From: Syncephalastrum monosporum B8922
Lineage: Eukaryota; Mucoromycota; Mucoromycetes; Mucorales; Syncephalastraceae
Direction: 5' to 3'
DNA length: 64,000 bases
Assembly (NCBI GenBank): GCA_000697355.1
Contig: JNEN01000841.1
Coordinates: forward strand, 124,001 to 188,000
Below are positions 21,555 to 33,579 of this stretch, in pieces; the stretch's first letter is position 1; every line of letters starts with the position of its first letter. The notes beneath the pieces are model-generated. The model searched no databases. It saw only the letters and a list, made by a program, of their open reading frames with translations, and was not told the origin of the DNA. A program made the translations under genes and the position numbers.

Positions 21555-24500
21555 CCCATTTGTTCCCACCGCACCCCACACGTAACGTACCGCCCACACA
21601 TGCGAGCGGGGTGTAACGGAAGCCCGAAAAAAAAAAAGGCGGGTGGTGTTGGCCCCGCGTCCAGTCGGTCGTTCAAACGAAAAGAGAGGGAACCAGCCAG
21701 AGATTGAGAGCTTGAATGAATCACCCGGGACCTGAGTCTGATGCAGCTGCAGCTCGCTACCATCCGAATTCGGTAAGCTTTTTTGATTTTTTATGTGGTC
21801 TCTTGCCCTATTGGTTTGACCTGCTTCCCGGTCGAAATATTATCGCCCATATCCCAAAATACATTGCATTTAATTTTCTCTCTCTGAGACCTTTTGCATT
21901 CAGAATCTTTCAAGGCATCCTAGATGACACTTCGACTATTTCCCGCTTGTTCGAAAAGGTACCAATTCCCCAAAAGCGGATATTTCGAGCGCCGGGAGCC
22001 GTCTGAAACAGGCGGTATTCCCGGGTCCCGCAATGACGTCGAGCCAAATCTTTTTTTGTTTCCAGCTTGAAATGATGTGTTAGTGATACGTGAACAAACA
22101 GAGTAAGCCTAAAGATCAAAGTGGTACATGTTGAAAGCTTGTCATGTATGCAAGATATGTCTGTATGGATGTAATGGACGGTGTGTGCGGGGAATGGGGA
22201 ATTACCCCGCTCCATCTCCACTCCCCTCTTCCTTGGGTCCCCTCCACATTTGGCTTCCCCCGCTTTTTCCCATTGTGCTACTCTTACCGCTCCGCCCCGT
22301 TCTTGCCTTTTGCGCTAAATTCAGTTTTGTATTTGCTGGGCTAAAAAAAAGTTGGCCTCGAAAAGTGCAAAAAGGCCTGACTCGTATGTATCAACCTTAT
22401 TTCTTTGATAGACTTGTCTTTGGTGCAATCTTTGCTGCAATTGAAAACATTTTGTTCGTTTGTCCGTGGAGAGTATAAACTTTGCTGCTCTAAAGTATCA
22501 GCAGTTGATAAATTTACCGGAAGTGGTAAATCTTTTATTGGCCGAATATTACGGCGGTTTGACACATCATTTCCACTTCCATCTTATTTTGTTACATGTC
22601 TTGGCACACCCATGTGGCTATTGGGTAGATGAAGGAAGCTTCAGGACGTTTCGGGAGTAGGTGGGAAAATTGAATCCCAGCCAATGGCATTACGTTGTGG
22701 AAAGTAAGGGTCAGTGAGGTAAAAGTCGTCATATCAAAGGGTCAATCGCCGTCCGCTGCCTGATGATAACCCCTGATTACAAACGATCGTGAGAAGTACA
22801 CTAAGCAAGGCTGAGGGTGAGCTCGCGTGCGCGCCTTACAAAGAGGCTAACGGTGCACTGTGCGTTGCTTCTTTTGCCACATCTCCTCTGTTGCTCCGCG
22901 CGCATGCGCGTGCTTTTTGCTGCAATCGACTGGCTGGCTGCCAAATCGGTCATGGCACGCTTTTCGCCGTCGAAGTCGCCCTCGACTAAATCGTATGACG
23001 AGGGCACCCACCCAGCAACAATTGATGCTTACTGCTTCCGACTTCTTACGCCTTCCTCCTTTGGCAATGACTCCGCGACCAAAAAGTATAGGCATATGTG
23101 GCTTTTCAGAACTTTTCACAGAAAACAGAAATTGCCCGAAAACGTTCTCATTTTTTCTGTTACGGGAAAAAAAACTGTAGGACCAATGGAGGGTGCAACA
23201 TGGCATGCCCATCTTTCTCTTGGCAAATCAAAAGAGAAATATTTTTGTTGAGTGCACCGATAGTGTCAGATGGAAAGGTTCCAGTTCGTTTGGTTTGACT
23301 GCATCTGCAAGCGCTTTTCTGGCTCACAGTAGCCAGGTTTCACATTAATCTAAAAGGGTTTCTGATATCAACATAATCTTTCAGGACTACAATTATTCTT
23401 TGAGGTGTTGCTGTACGCACAGTAATGGCCTATCAGCACCAGGTAAAAGTGGGGAAACCCATGGTATTTGCTGTTGTCCCAGGACACTGCCCCATCCAAA
23501 TTTTTTGCGTTGTTGTAGATCGGAAAACCAGGGCAGTGGATTGACGCAAATCTACAAAAGATAAACCTTGTTCTCTTAACATTGACCAGCTGTATGCATG
23601 CACTGTAAAACGTGCCTTATGCATCACATTTAGGAGTGAAGAAGTAATATGTATGCAGCGAGGCGTCGTGCATACTACTGCATAGGAAGATGCATGGCAT
23701 CCCCGAGATGATTGAATGATCGGGCTCGTTGTCTTGCTCTTTTGTGACCGAAAGAGACTGAAATCGTGCCCAGCTGATTCCTACCCAGCAACTCTTGCCA
23801 CTTTCAGTTTGGCTATATCAACAATAAATCTCAGCACCAAGTAGTTTAATTCTTCCTCCTCACTTTTACTTCTATGAACTGAGGCCAGATTGTGCGTCGG
23901 ACCTACGGATAAGATCGCTCTTAAAGTCATTGCGTCATGTAGGTAGGTTCCAGCGGTGTAAGCTTTACAAATTTCTTATCTGGCACTTATCCGCCACGCC
24001 CGGCCCAATCAATTTAGCGGAAGGGTGGAAAAATATATTTGAACTCATGATTACATATCGCTGGGAAAAATCGCGAAGCTGACGTTCCTGATAACATCAT
24101 GTGGAAGAAAAGTTTACGTTCTACGGATGGCGTACTGCATTCAACGTATTGGAATGACCAAAATCGATAGAAGATGGTAATTCTAATTCTATCTATTGCG
24201 ATATTAAAAGCGTCATTCGCTCCCTTCAAATGTATATCGTGTAAGAGTACCTGAGCCACCCTCGTTTGCTAGCAAAAAGGACCTACGTATTTTTTGTCTT
24301 TGCTTTCAGCGATAAAGGGTTTTGAATACGACAATGTCAAATAAAAGTCTTGAGGTTTGTCCTATCCCCTCTCTTTTGATGGTGGAGATGCCCGCGGGCG
24401 ACAGCTGCATCTGGATTAAATAAGGAACGAGAAAGAATCATTATCAACAAATGACAGAACGTAGCTGTCTGAAGTATGTTCAGAGTTTCCCCGCGATGAT

Positions 24501-24856
24501 ATACGTAGCCATGCCAAAAGATTCATGTATGGTAATGCCTATATCCCCCATTACAGGCATCCAAGATAACAAGTGCTATGAAACCTAAAATGTGGATAAT
24601 ACATGGATGGTTCGAAGAAGCGTACTTTGCTACAATCTTCCTGCCTGTTTTTGGGTATATAAATACTACACACTTCAGAAGGCAAGTGATTTGCTATACC
24701 AGTGCAAATCTGTCTTCGGTTCTGCCATGACTGGGGATCATAGGTTAACTTTTATCTTTAATAAATGACCATCCGCAGTGAGCTCCTGAAATAAAGGCAG
24801 AGTATCCTTCCTTTCTATAGGAATAAACTTCTTTAAAGCGATTGTACGGGTAGTGG

Positions 24857-24887
<31 letters not shown>

Positions 24888-27244
24888 ATAGTATCGGTCG
24901 CTATAACACTTCATTTCCTATTTGCCGATCCTTTTTTTTTTTTTCGTTACCAATGACGAAGCACAGATATACAATTGCATGCCACAAGGCGTTGCCAGGG
25001 ATGACTTATAAAACGCGGGCCTCGAGTATTATCTCAGCCAAGTATCTCTTGCAACAATCGCTAAATGACTGGTATATGTTGAAATATGGAGATGGACTGT
25101 ACTCCATAATAATGGACCGCGAAAAATATGACGCTGCTCAAGTAGTGTGAGCGGAAGCCAAGATCTGGGCGGTAAGGCTTCGGTTCTAACCACGCTTTTC
25201 TTCCGTGGCTTTCTGCAGTACTATATTGTGTCGAGTGAGCGTAGATTATTTATCTAATAAATAGCCTCGGGAAAGTTGCATCATTTTGAGCGGAAGACTC
25301 TCCGTGCATCTCATAGAGATCTCTACATGCGTCTCTTAGAGGTCTGTAGACCTCTCTGAATAATTTGCAAAACAATTGGAAAATATATTTTATAGTGGCA
25401 TTATCAGCAGACAGTGCCTCTCTTGATAATGTTATATACTCGCCACATACAATCTCGGAACTGACTGGCATCTTTCAAAGCATTGCCCGGTCACTTGGTG
25501 AAGAGACAGAAACATTGAACCTCTCAGAAAGGATGTTTGCAGGGATTAGAATTCATCTGGTGCGATATCAATGATTGACCAAAAGAGTTATGAATGAAAG
25601 CATACGGGTTTCATTTCCTTCGGGATTTGCGATCGATTGTTTTGTTTCGCGTCTAGAGCCATCATGGTTTAAAATATGGCATTTTAAGCGCTTCAAAGAC
25701 GGGTATACATACGCTTGACGATGCAAAAGATGCTGGAAAATTTTGTGTGCTGGACTTCCCTTTCGTTGTGATCAGAGATACAAACAATTGCGCCATCCTT
25801 CTAAGTGAAGTTTTGCTCGGGTATCTCGAGGTGTAGCAGTATACATATTTCAGGGAAACTTTGATTGGGATGGACTCCTTTACTCTTCTGGAGAGTAGTC
25901 ATTCGTAAAGCAGCATTAAAAGCACACCCTAGTCCAATAGGGTTTCTAAACGTACTTGTTGGACTCTAAGCTTAGGGCAAAAGAAAATAACCAAGTTTAC
26001 TGTCTTTATGGATAGGGTAAGCAGTCCATAAAAGTCGGTATTTCTAATCGGCAGAGTTAAAGTAGATGGTCATGTCGAATGAATACAGAAAACCATGCTT
26101 TTTCGATATGGCTCTGAAACCATTGAATGAATCGACCATCACTAAAGTATATCGAGGTTTGTTTTAAAAGGCCAAATCAGACATGTAGTCTGTTCCACAC
26201 TGTAATGCACTGGAACTACGGAAAGCCTCACATAATTTGCACTTGCTTTGAGCTCATCATTCAATTTTGCCTGTAGCATTTTACTTGAAGAAAATTGCAA
26301 CGCTCATAGTCTCGCTGTATAATTCCAATGAGGCAGGCTGGTACCAAGCGTACCGATTTTCACCAGGTAATTTCGATTCATGGGGCTGGATTGCTTTCGC
26401 TTTCCTAATACAAACCCAGGCTATGTGAGAAAGCGGCAGAGGTGGACTGAGTAAGGTGAAGTAGCAGAATGTAAGTGTCGCGAGAATGATATGCATAATT
26501 TTTGCCTGCTTCGAGATGCCAGCAGAGTGATGTGTGAGAAATATACCAAGCATTTTACCAAAGGCATATATACCTCGAGCGAAAGCGATGATAAATGTTG
26601 TAAATAGACTTACCAGTATATTTCTTGCTTGACTTTCTCGACTACTAAAAGTTCACGTTTATCAAGGTGCCATCGTTTCATATCATGAGCAAAATTTGAC
26701 TTTCAGATGAAAGTGCGGCAAAGCATGTAATCAGCAGTTGCATAATCGATCATTCATACGTCGATACAGCACTGGCACAACCTAAAGGAGTATAGTAGCA
26801 AGTCTTTTTTTATCGCGACGAGCCAGGGCTGACGGTATTGTTGCATATTTAGCCACAAAGGGAAAGTTCTACAAACAAAAAAAAAAAAAAAAGGAAAGGG
26901 AAAAAAGGCGCGGCACCGTTTTGTTGGATCCACTGTATTCGAATAGTATGTGTCAAGGAATCATACGTTAGAGCAGAAGAAAAGGAATGACAGAGGGTTG
27001 TTCCCGTGATGCGCGTGTTGTGCGCATGGACTGTCGATGATGGGTGGGTCAAGCAAAAAAGAAGTTGGAGGCGGCTCGTCCCTCACGTGAATGTTTGCTA
27101 AAGACAAGGGGCGGTGTTTCTCTGGACTTGGCGGCACGTCAATGCAAATAGCACTGCAGGCCCAGTTTAATAGTTGCAGAATAAGCCTAATTTGTAAATC
27201 AGAGCTGCACGGATGTAAGTCCTGACGCCTCTTTACCGTGACAC
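21555..27244. other. Gene-poor A+T-rich block (5.7 kb)
   Basis: No multi-exon gene could be built here. Contents seen: the remaining upstream region of the sugar transporter; a G+C-richer coding-like patch on the minus strand at about 22850-23010 (see findings); a (TA)n microsatellite at 24857-24883; a perfect short inverted repeat at 25338-25355; and poly-A/T runs such as 26876-26894. Short open frames at 24953-25150, 25365-25574 (plus) and 26281-26553 (minus) have no recognisable similarity. I found no terminal repeats, transposase or reverse-transcriptase motifs. Confidence 0.55.
24857..24883. repeat. (TA)n microsatellite
   Basis: A run of about 13 TA units within the gene-poor block, followed by a CGATATAG-type sequence. 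Confidence 0.9.
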
Positions 27245-27480
27245 ATGGCAGGGTCGATCGAGTCTGTGCTTGGACGAGTAGAAACAGCAAAAACCAATGG
27301 GCTAGTGGAGAGAGTGTCCCGTGCGCGCAAACGACATAGCGAACTCCGAATGAATATTACCCAACAGATGGGTTTGTTTTGTTCCTTCTTTCCCTCACCT
27401 TCCTTCCACCACTGTATTTTCATTACAATTGTCATTCATATCATACCATAGACCTTTCAACAAGGCTACCACCTTTCTAG
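27245..27480 (+). CDS. Candidate two-exon small protein or upstream ORF before the PAQR receptor gene
   Basis: Exons 27245-27371 and 27452-27480 would encode 51 residues, starting MAGSIESVLGRVETAKTNG, with a basic helical centre (RVSRARKRHSELRMNITQQM). The reading looks coding, with heptad-like spacing and biased codons. The donor (G|GTTTGT) is weak, while the acceptor (ACCATAG) is good. It cannot be spliced in frame to the next gene: TAA at 27544-27546 lies in the frame of the ATG at 27601 and no AG acceptor follows it. It is therefore either an independent micro-protein gene or an upstream ORF in the receptor 5' leader. I do not recognise the protein. Confidence 0.35.
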
Positions 27481-27600
27481 TGTGCTTTTCCCTCTTCTCT
27501 CTATATACATACAACCTTATCACGACGTCACCTGTCGAGTCCTAATTCCTAAACTCATTTACTTCTCTCTACTTGCATATACACACCTGCCGTTCTCGAA

Positions 27601-29126
27601 ATGCAAAATCTGCTGACAAGCACAGGGGCTTGCGACGATGCCCGTGACATGGACACTTTATTTCGGGATCAGCTTGCACCACTGTTGCAGAAGTTCAAGT
27701 ACAGACTGTCCCAGCTCGAGCAGTCTGTGAGCAGCAAACGCCTGCAAGATTATACCCGGGCCAAGATGGAGCGCGCGTACCAGGCACTCGAAACCCTCGA
27801 CAAAGAATGGCAGCAACGCTGGCAGGACTTCTCGCTTGCGGAAAAGAAAAAGTACCAGCAGCTCTCTGCATTCTATCATTCGCTCGACCAATCCATGACC
27901 GACCTTGCCGAAAAGTACAAAGAACTTGAGCAGACCCTGATGGGTTCGGATGACTACTTTGAAAAGGCTCTGGACGATACAATTGATGCCATGATGAACA
28001 AGATTGAAGAGATCGATGCCCGTATCTCGGACGCAGTCGAGCGCACCCTTCATATGCGTCAGGTTGTCCATGAAAAGATCAACGCCGTCAAAGGGTTAGC
28101 GAGCGAGCATATGGACCACCTGAAACATGCAGTTGCCAAGGGGGCCAAACAACTGCTCCATTACGAAGAGCTGCCTGTGCCTTGGCGCAACAATATGGCA
28201 AGTGGTGCACGTGTGTAGGATGAAAGGTGGAGGCTGACCTTTTTTTTTTCACAGTACATTCATACTGGATACCGTTTCTTATCCACTCCGGCGCAGTGCT
28301 GGCACTCGCTCCTCTACTTGCATAACGAAACCGGCAACATTTACACTCATCTCATTGGTTTTATCGCCTTCTTCTCCCTTGGCACCTACGAGCTCTTTTA
28401 CTCGGCTTTGCTATCCGAAGCTCCCCTTATCGACCGTATCATCTTCGCTGTGTTCTTCTGCGCGGCCTGCAAATGTCTCATGTGCTCGACGGTGTGGCAC
28501 ACGCTGTCTGGCATCAGTGATTATCATCTGTTCAAGCGGGTCGCCTGTCTCGATTATGTCGGTATCTCCGTCCTTATCTGTGCCAGCGTTGTCTTGACAG
28601 AATATTACGGATTTTATTGCCATGATACGTGGCGCAACACTTACATGGCCGGCACGGGAACCTTGGCTGTCATTGGAACTATCATACCATTCATGGAGTG
28701 GTTCGAGAAGCACGGTAATTACTGCATTGGATATTAAAAAAAGAAATAGATTTGCGCACTGGACTAACACATACTCTTCCCTTGAAAATATGTATAGAAA
28801 TGAAGTGGCTACGCATATCCTTTTTCATTGCACTTGCAGCCTCGGGGGCGGTGCCATTGGCGCACCTTTATACCACATATGGCGCTGCCACACTGTTTGA
28901 GTGGCTGTCGCCAGTTGCAAAATCGATTGCATGCTACAGCCTCGGCGTGGTCGTGTACGGCAACCAGTGGCCGGAAGCGTTCTGGCCTGGCAAATTTGAC
29001 CACCTCGGACATTCGCATCAACTCTGGCATTTGTTTGTCTGCGGCGGTATCTGGTATCATTACACCGCAGCAGTGAGCTTTGTCAGCCAGCGCCAAAATT
29101 TTGGCATGTGCCCTTTGCCCGAATAA
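27601..29126 (+). CDS. PAQR/ADIPOR-family seven-helix receptor (hemolysin III-related, Izh-like) with coiled-coil N-terminus
   Basis: Members are seven-helix membrane proteins linked to zinc and lipid homeostasis; some act as ceramidases. Three exons (27601-28197, 28255-28714, 28798-29126) give 461 residues. Residues 1-190 form a long charged coiled-coil extension. The PAQR domain then begins WRNN-M-YIHTGYRF and includes LLYLHNETGNIYTHL. The zinc ligands are visible: His281 in STVWHTL and His426/His430 in GHSHQLWH. Intron 1 has a GC donor (ATG|GCAAGT), needed to join the frames; a GT alternative six codons later is weaker. An in-frame stop just upstream with no later acceptor fixes the start at 27601. 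Confidence 0.9.
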
Positions 29127-30024
29127 TATATAATTAATACAAAATAAAAAAAATGCGATACACACGCATTTATAGAACATAAATACAACGAGCTATACCT
29201 TCAATACGCAAATCCGGCCCGGCAGTAGAGAGAAAAGAGCGAGCAAGAGAGTACAAACAAATAATAAAATTATCCTGTGAGTGTCGTGTTTGCGTTTTGC
29301 CCAGAATGGCCGGGTGTACGTACTATCACTACGCTAAAGATGTTTTTCTCTTCTTCATTTAAGGAGGCAAGAAGAAGCAGGAAGGTCTTTCTTATCCAGG
29401 ATTTAGTATATAATAATATTATGATTATGTGTATATGTGGTGGATGGGGTAGTTGGGTTGAATCAAAACATTTTGGGCTGCGCCCTCCCTTTGCTTTGAT
29501 TTGCTTTACTTTGCTTTGCTTTGCATCCCTGTTCCTTCTTGTACGACTTTTTTTCTTTATGAATAGGACAAAAGGAGATAGACCTGCATAAACTGTTGCT
29601 TGAATGAGAAGAAGGTAGGGGTTTAAAGGGGCCGAGTGATGGAGATGGCAGGACCCTGTTGAGATGCATGCTGTGCATGTTATAGCGTGGTTTCGAGTCA
29701 AGGTTATGTGCATGTATGTAAGTAATTGTATGATAGTAAAATTATGATGAGTATAGTAATCACTCATCGTCCCAGAGCAAATAAAAAGTGTTGGATGCAA
29801 AAGAAAAAAAGAAAGCACGCCCGTGACCAGGTCACACGATGATTCTCATGCTCACAATTCGAGCCGTGTGTGTGCACTTCTACGTCATATTCTCTCTCTC
29901 TATTCTCTATTCTCTATTTCCTCTTCTTTTGTGCACACACTCACGTTTTCCTTTTTCTCTTCTTTCCGAGTGCAAAGGAAGAAAGCGATAGCCTTCATTT
30001 TTGACTTCTTTTCTGTCGTTCGAC
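29127..30024. other. Intergenic region, promoter of the bHLH gene
   Basis: About 900 bp. It holds a TTTGC-type pentanucleotide repeat (about 29497-29526) and pyrimidine-rich tracts (TCTCTCTCTATTCTCTATTCTC at about 29890) leading to the bHLH start. No gene-like frame was found. Confidence 0.55.
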
Positions 30025-30777
30025 ATGTACAATGTACAGTTTCAACACCCGTCGTTTAATACCCAGCGACAACAGCAACAGCAGCAGCAACAGCAGCAGC
30101 AGCAACAGCACCATTCGTCTCATGACGTGACTTCAGTGCCGCCAGGACCACCAACTGCGCCAGGTGGTGCCATGTCCGGCGATCAGCGAGCGTTCCCATC
30201 GCCCCTGACGACTTCGTCCCTGGACTCGCCTCCGACACTTCAGCATAAGCAACAAGGACAACAAGGACAAGGACAACACCCGCACCAGCACCCGCACCCG
30301 CACCCGCACCAGCAAATCATGGCGGGGAACAATGCGCCCGCTTCTCCGAAACCATATCCAGCTGCTTCTCGGTCTTATGAAATACAACATCCTTACAACA
30401 CACCCACTCCAGGCTTTTCGCAGCCACCACCTCCCCCACCTCCTTCTGCCTCGCCCCACCCAAAGGCTGAGCATTCTTACTACCCTCAAGACGATCCGGC
30501 TTCATGGAACATGGCTGCCGCCGCTGCCGCCGCTGCCGCTGCTGCTGCCTCATCTTCCTCTTCTCAGCCTATGCCAGACCCGTCTACTTCCTCCTCCTCG
30601 CATCATCACCATGCCCGCTCGGCCAGCACCGTACACCCCACCACCTCCACATCCTCCAACACCATCCCCAGCGCAGACCACCCATCAGCCCAGCTCGACG
30701 ATGACGACAGTTACACGGCGGGAAAGTCTCCCAACAGTTTTGACGATGAGATGCAGCAGCGCAAGTAAGTACGGGAG

Positions 30778-30814
<37 letters not shown>

Positions 30815-31409
30815 AAATATATAAGCCCGTTTCTGACCCCCCCACGCACACTCACACACAAAAACTTCTGTGCTATTGCACATATCTTTATTTCAATCCA
30901 GCATGCAGCAGCTATTCGAAAAGAAACGACGACGGCGGGAGTCGCATAATGCAGTGGAGCGAAGACGAAGGGATAACATCAATGAACGCATCAATGAGCT
31001 GGCTACCCTGTTACCTGACCGCGATGCCATCAAAGCTAATAAGGGGACTATTCTGCGCAAATCGGTCGATCATATCCGCATCCTGCACGAAAAACTCGGT
31101 CAATATCAACACCGCATTCAAGAGCTCGAAGGATTACTCGAGGTCTATCGCGTACGTACCCCTACCAGTGCTCACGCGACGCCCACCAATCCGTCTGCCA
31201 GGCAACCACAATCGCAACCCCGTCACCATCACCACCACCATCCCCACTCTCAGCAGCAGCAACAGCATCATCATCATCAACAGCAAGCAGCAGCAGCAGC
31301 AGCAGCAGCCGCTGCTGCAGCTGCCGGAATGATCCCGACAGGTCATCCACTTGATATGTCCGGCATGTCATCTCAACATATCCATGATCCGTTCCGGCGA
31401 GATGGTTGA
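30025..31409 (+). CDS. Basic helix-loop-helix transcription factor (USF/MITF-like E-box binder)
   Basis: Two exons (30025-30764, 30902-31409) encode 415 residues. The first 246 residues are disordered, with runs of Gln, His-Pro, Ala and Ser. The bHLH spans about 254-320: [20 protein letters not shown] for the basic region and helix 1, a loop with [16 protein letters not shown], then helix 2 and a short leucine-rich extension ([19 protein letters not shown]). His262, Glu266 and Arg270 are the residues that read CACGTG-type E-boxes in this class. The C-terminus has poly-His, poly-Gln and poly-Ala runs. The intron contains a (GA)n microsatellite. ATG at 30025 was chosen over an upstream in-frame TTG. 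Confidence 0.9.
30781..30811 (+). repeat. (GA)n microsatellite in the bHLH gene intron
   Basis: About 15 GA units just after the 5' splice site, within the 137-nt intron. Confidence 0.9.
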
Positions 31410-31833
31410 TGACCATGATAACCATGGCTTCCTTGCATCCCACAAAATACTCTTACCAGCTGCTACCATCTATGGCTATGTATATGTGATACATGATTCC
31501 TCATTTGCGCCTGCTTTATCTCCCTCTTTCTCTTTTTTCCTATACATATATACCTTCTTTTCACATATATCAGAACACCCCACCCCCATCCCACTTCCAT
31601 GATATCCTTTCCACCTTGTGGTCATACATTTGTCGACATTTTTTTTAATCGCGTACTTGTATATGGTACCACTAAAGGAGAAATACGGTACATATTGTGA
31701 GATGTAAAGAGAATATAAAGCGTTGATACTAGTGAGATTATATAAGTAGTAGAGTTTAAAGCTAAGGAGTAGGATGGGTAGGGCGAAAATAAAGAGGAAA
31801 AAAAACAGAGGTATTAGGGTCATAGGACAAAGA
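31410..31833. other. Convergent 3' intergenic region
   Basis: Lies between the bHLH stop (plus) and the glycosyltransferase stop (minus). It is T-rich on the left and A-rich on the right, with no coding signal. Confidence 0.55.
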
Positions 31834-33579
31834 TTAGATGATGGCGTCCAACTTGCTGGCGATGTCCTCCTTGAAAAACTTTTCTGCGACAATATACTGT
31901 TCCTCGCGGCGCCGGAAGCGCTTCATGCAAGCCAGGGTCGAGGGCAGGGTCATGAATAGCCAAGCTGCGATCGGCAGTGTGATGTAGTCAAGCAGATTCT
32001 TCCACTGGCGCGAGTCGTGCTTGGACTTGTGCAGCAGATCGCGATCGATGGAACGGTGCAGCTGTTCGTACACGGCCAAGGTGCCAAAGAGGGGGAAGGG
32101 AAGGAAGACGGTAATGATCTTGACAATGTTCCACAAGTTGGCGTAAAACTCGGACGTCAGCAAGGGGTTATCGATGGGGCTGACCAAGGCAATGACCTGG
32201 TAGGGCGGGAACAGGAGGAGCTGCATCAAAGGCACGGCCGCAAACATGAGCCATCCCGAGGTGACCGGGATCATGTGAGCCTCCATGACCTTGAGGCAAA
32301 TCAGGAACTTATTGAGCGCTGACATGCGGGTGGCGTGATATGCATTGCGAAGCGTGTATGCGACGTCGGCCACGCCATTGTAATGGCGCTTGGCCTGGAC
32401 ATAACGCGCATTCATGTTGGCGAAATAGCCGTCGGTCTGAACATTGGTGAGGTTGATGGGCACGTCAATCGGCACCGTGCATGCCTGGCCGTCCGTCTTG
32501 AAGAAGCACTTGAGAAACATATGCATATCCTCGCCAACCGCATCTGCGCCAGTGTCCCAGTAACCGACACGGTCTGCGAGCGCGAGCGAGAGAGAGTAGG
32601 TCGAGCAAGGAAAAGAAAGGCCTCGGCTATTGGACAGGTTGGACATGACCATGGCCGACCACGTAATGTCTGTGACACGGACTGCGGCCGGGACATCAAA
32701 GCAGTTACGAGAAAAGAAGATCGGGGGCGCGAGGAGAACTTTGGTGGGATCGGCCACACGGTCGAGCGCGTCCTCCATTTCACGGACGTACAGCTCAGGG
32801 ATGGCAGCGTCGGCGTCAGTCACGGTCAGGATGACACGGTCCATGGACAGTTGCGGGTGATTTTGGAGGAGCGTCGCTGCACCTTGACGTGCAGCATAGG
32901 CGACGTTGGACCCTTTGCCGCGCGACTCGCCAGGGATGTTGGCGGGGTGGCCGGTCACAACAAAGTCAAGGAAACGTCCACCGAACCAGGTAGCGAGACG
33001 CTCGCCTTTGGCTTCATATCCGTTTTCAGAGGCTTCCATGGCCAAGATAATGACATAATGACTCTGTGCATTTCTAAATCAACCCAACCCAAACTTGATT
33101 TAGTCACAGCAGAAAGATCAAAATCACACATCTCATTACCTATGGTTGGCCAGGCGTTCGATCGTGTCCCGTAACAGACCCTCGGGTTCGCAATAGTTGG
33201 GCAGAATAAAGGCGTGGACATAGTGCGGGTCGTGATAGTACTGGAGCTTCTCTTCAATTTCCAATAAGGATGTTGTTCGTTCTCGTGTCACATTAGGCGA
33301 CCCAGCACGACTGCTACTGCTTCCTTCGTGCTCCTCGGTTGGGACCTCGATATAGGACAGACGGGAGTTCCAGTTTTTGATTGTTTGTTGGATTCGGCAG
33401 GAGGTGATGTAAAACTTGCAGAGATGGTTGACCTGGGAATACAAAAAGGATGCAAAATATGCAAAGAGCAGGCAGAGGTAAGCCCTCGGGAAGACCAGCG
33501 GGCCCATCGGCAGCACCACCAAAGAGAGGATGGGGACCATGGGCGCCACCCACTCGGAGGGTGACAACAAATGTGACAT
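31834..33579 (-). CDS. Membrane-bound family 2 glycosyltransferase (GT2), unassigned
   Basis: Probably a processive or single-step GT2 enzyme using a nucleotide sugar at the cytosolic face of a membrane. Two exons (33579-33140, 33073-31834) encode 559 residues. Hydrophobic segments at about 10-55 anchor the N-terminus. The catalytic core runs about 120-390: PNYCEPEGLL, then TVTDADAA with the DxD (233-235) that binds the metal-nucleotide, and GEDMHMFLK with the base-like Glu-Asp (328-329). Where chitin and cellulose synthases have QxxRW, this protein has Q-A-K-R-H (373-377). Three or four C-terminal membrane helices follow. It is clearly not a canonical chitin synthase (no EDRxL or QRRRW). Substrate unknown. 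Confidence 0.85.

Noticed and set aside
32335..33174. 279-codon plus-strand frame over the glycosyltransferase
   Set aside because: Shadow of a conserved minus-strand GT2 gene with matching intron; the composition is typical of an antisense frame.
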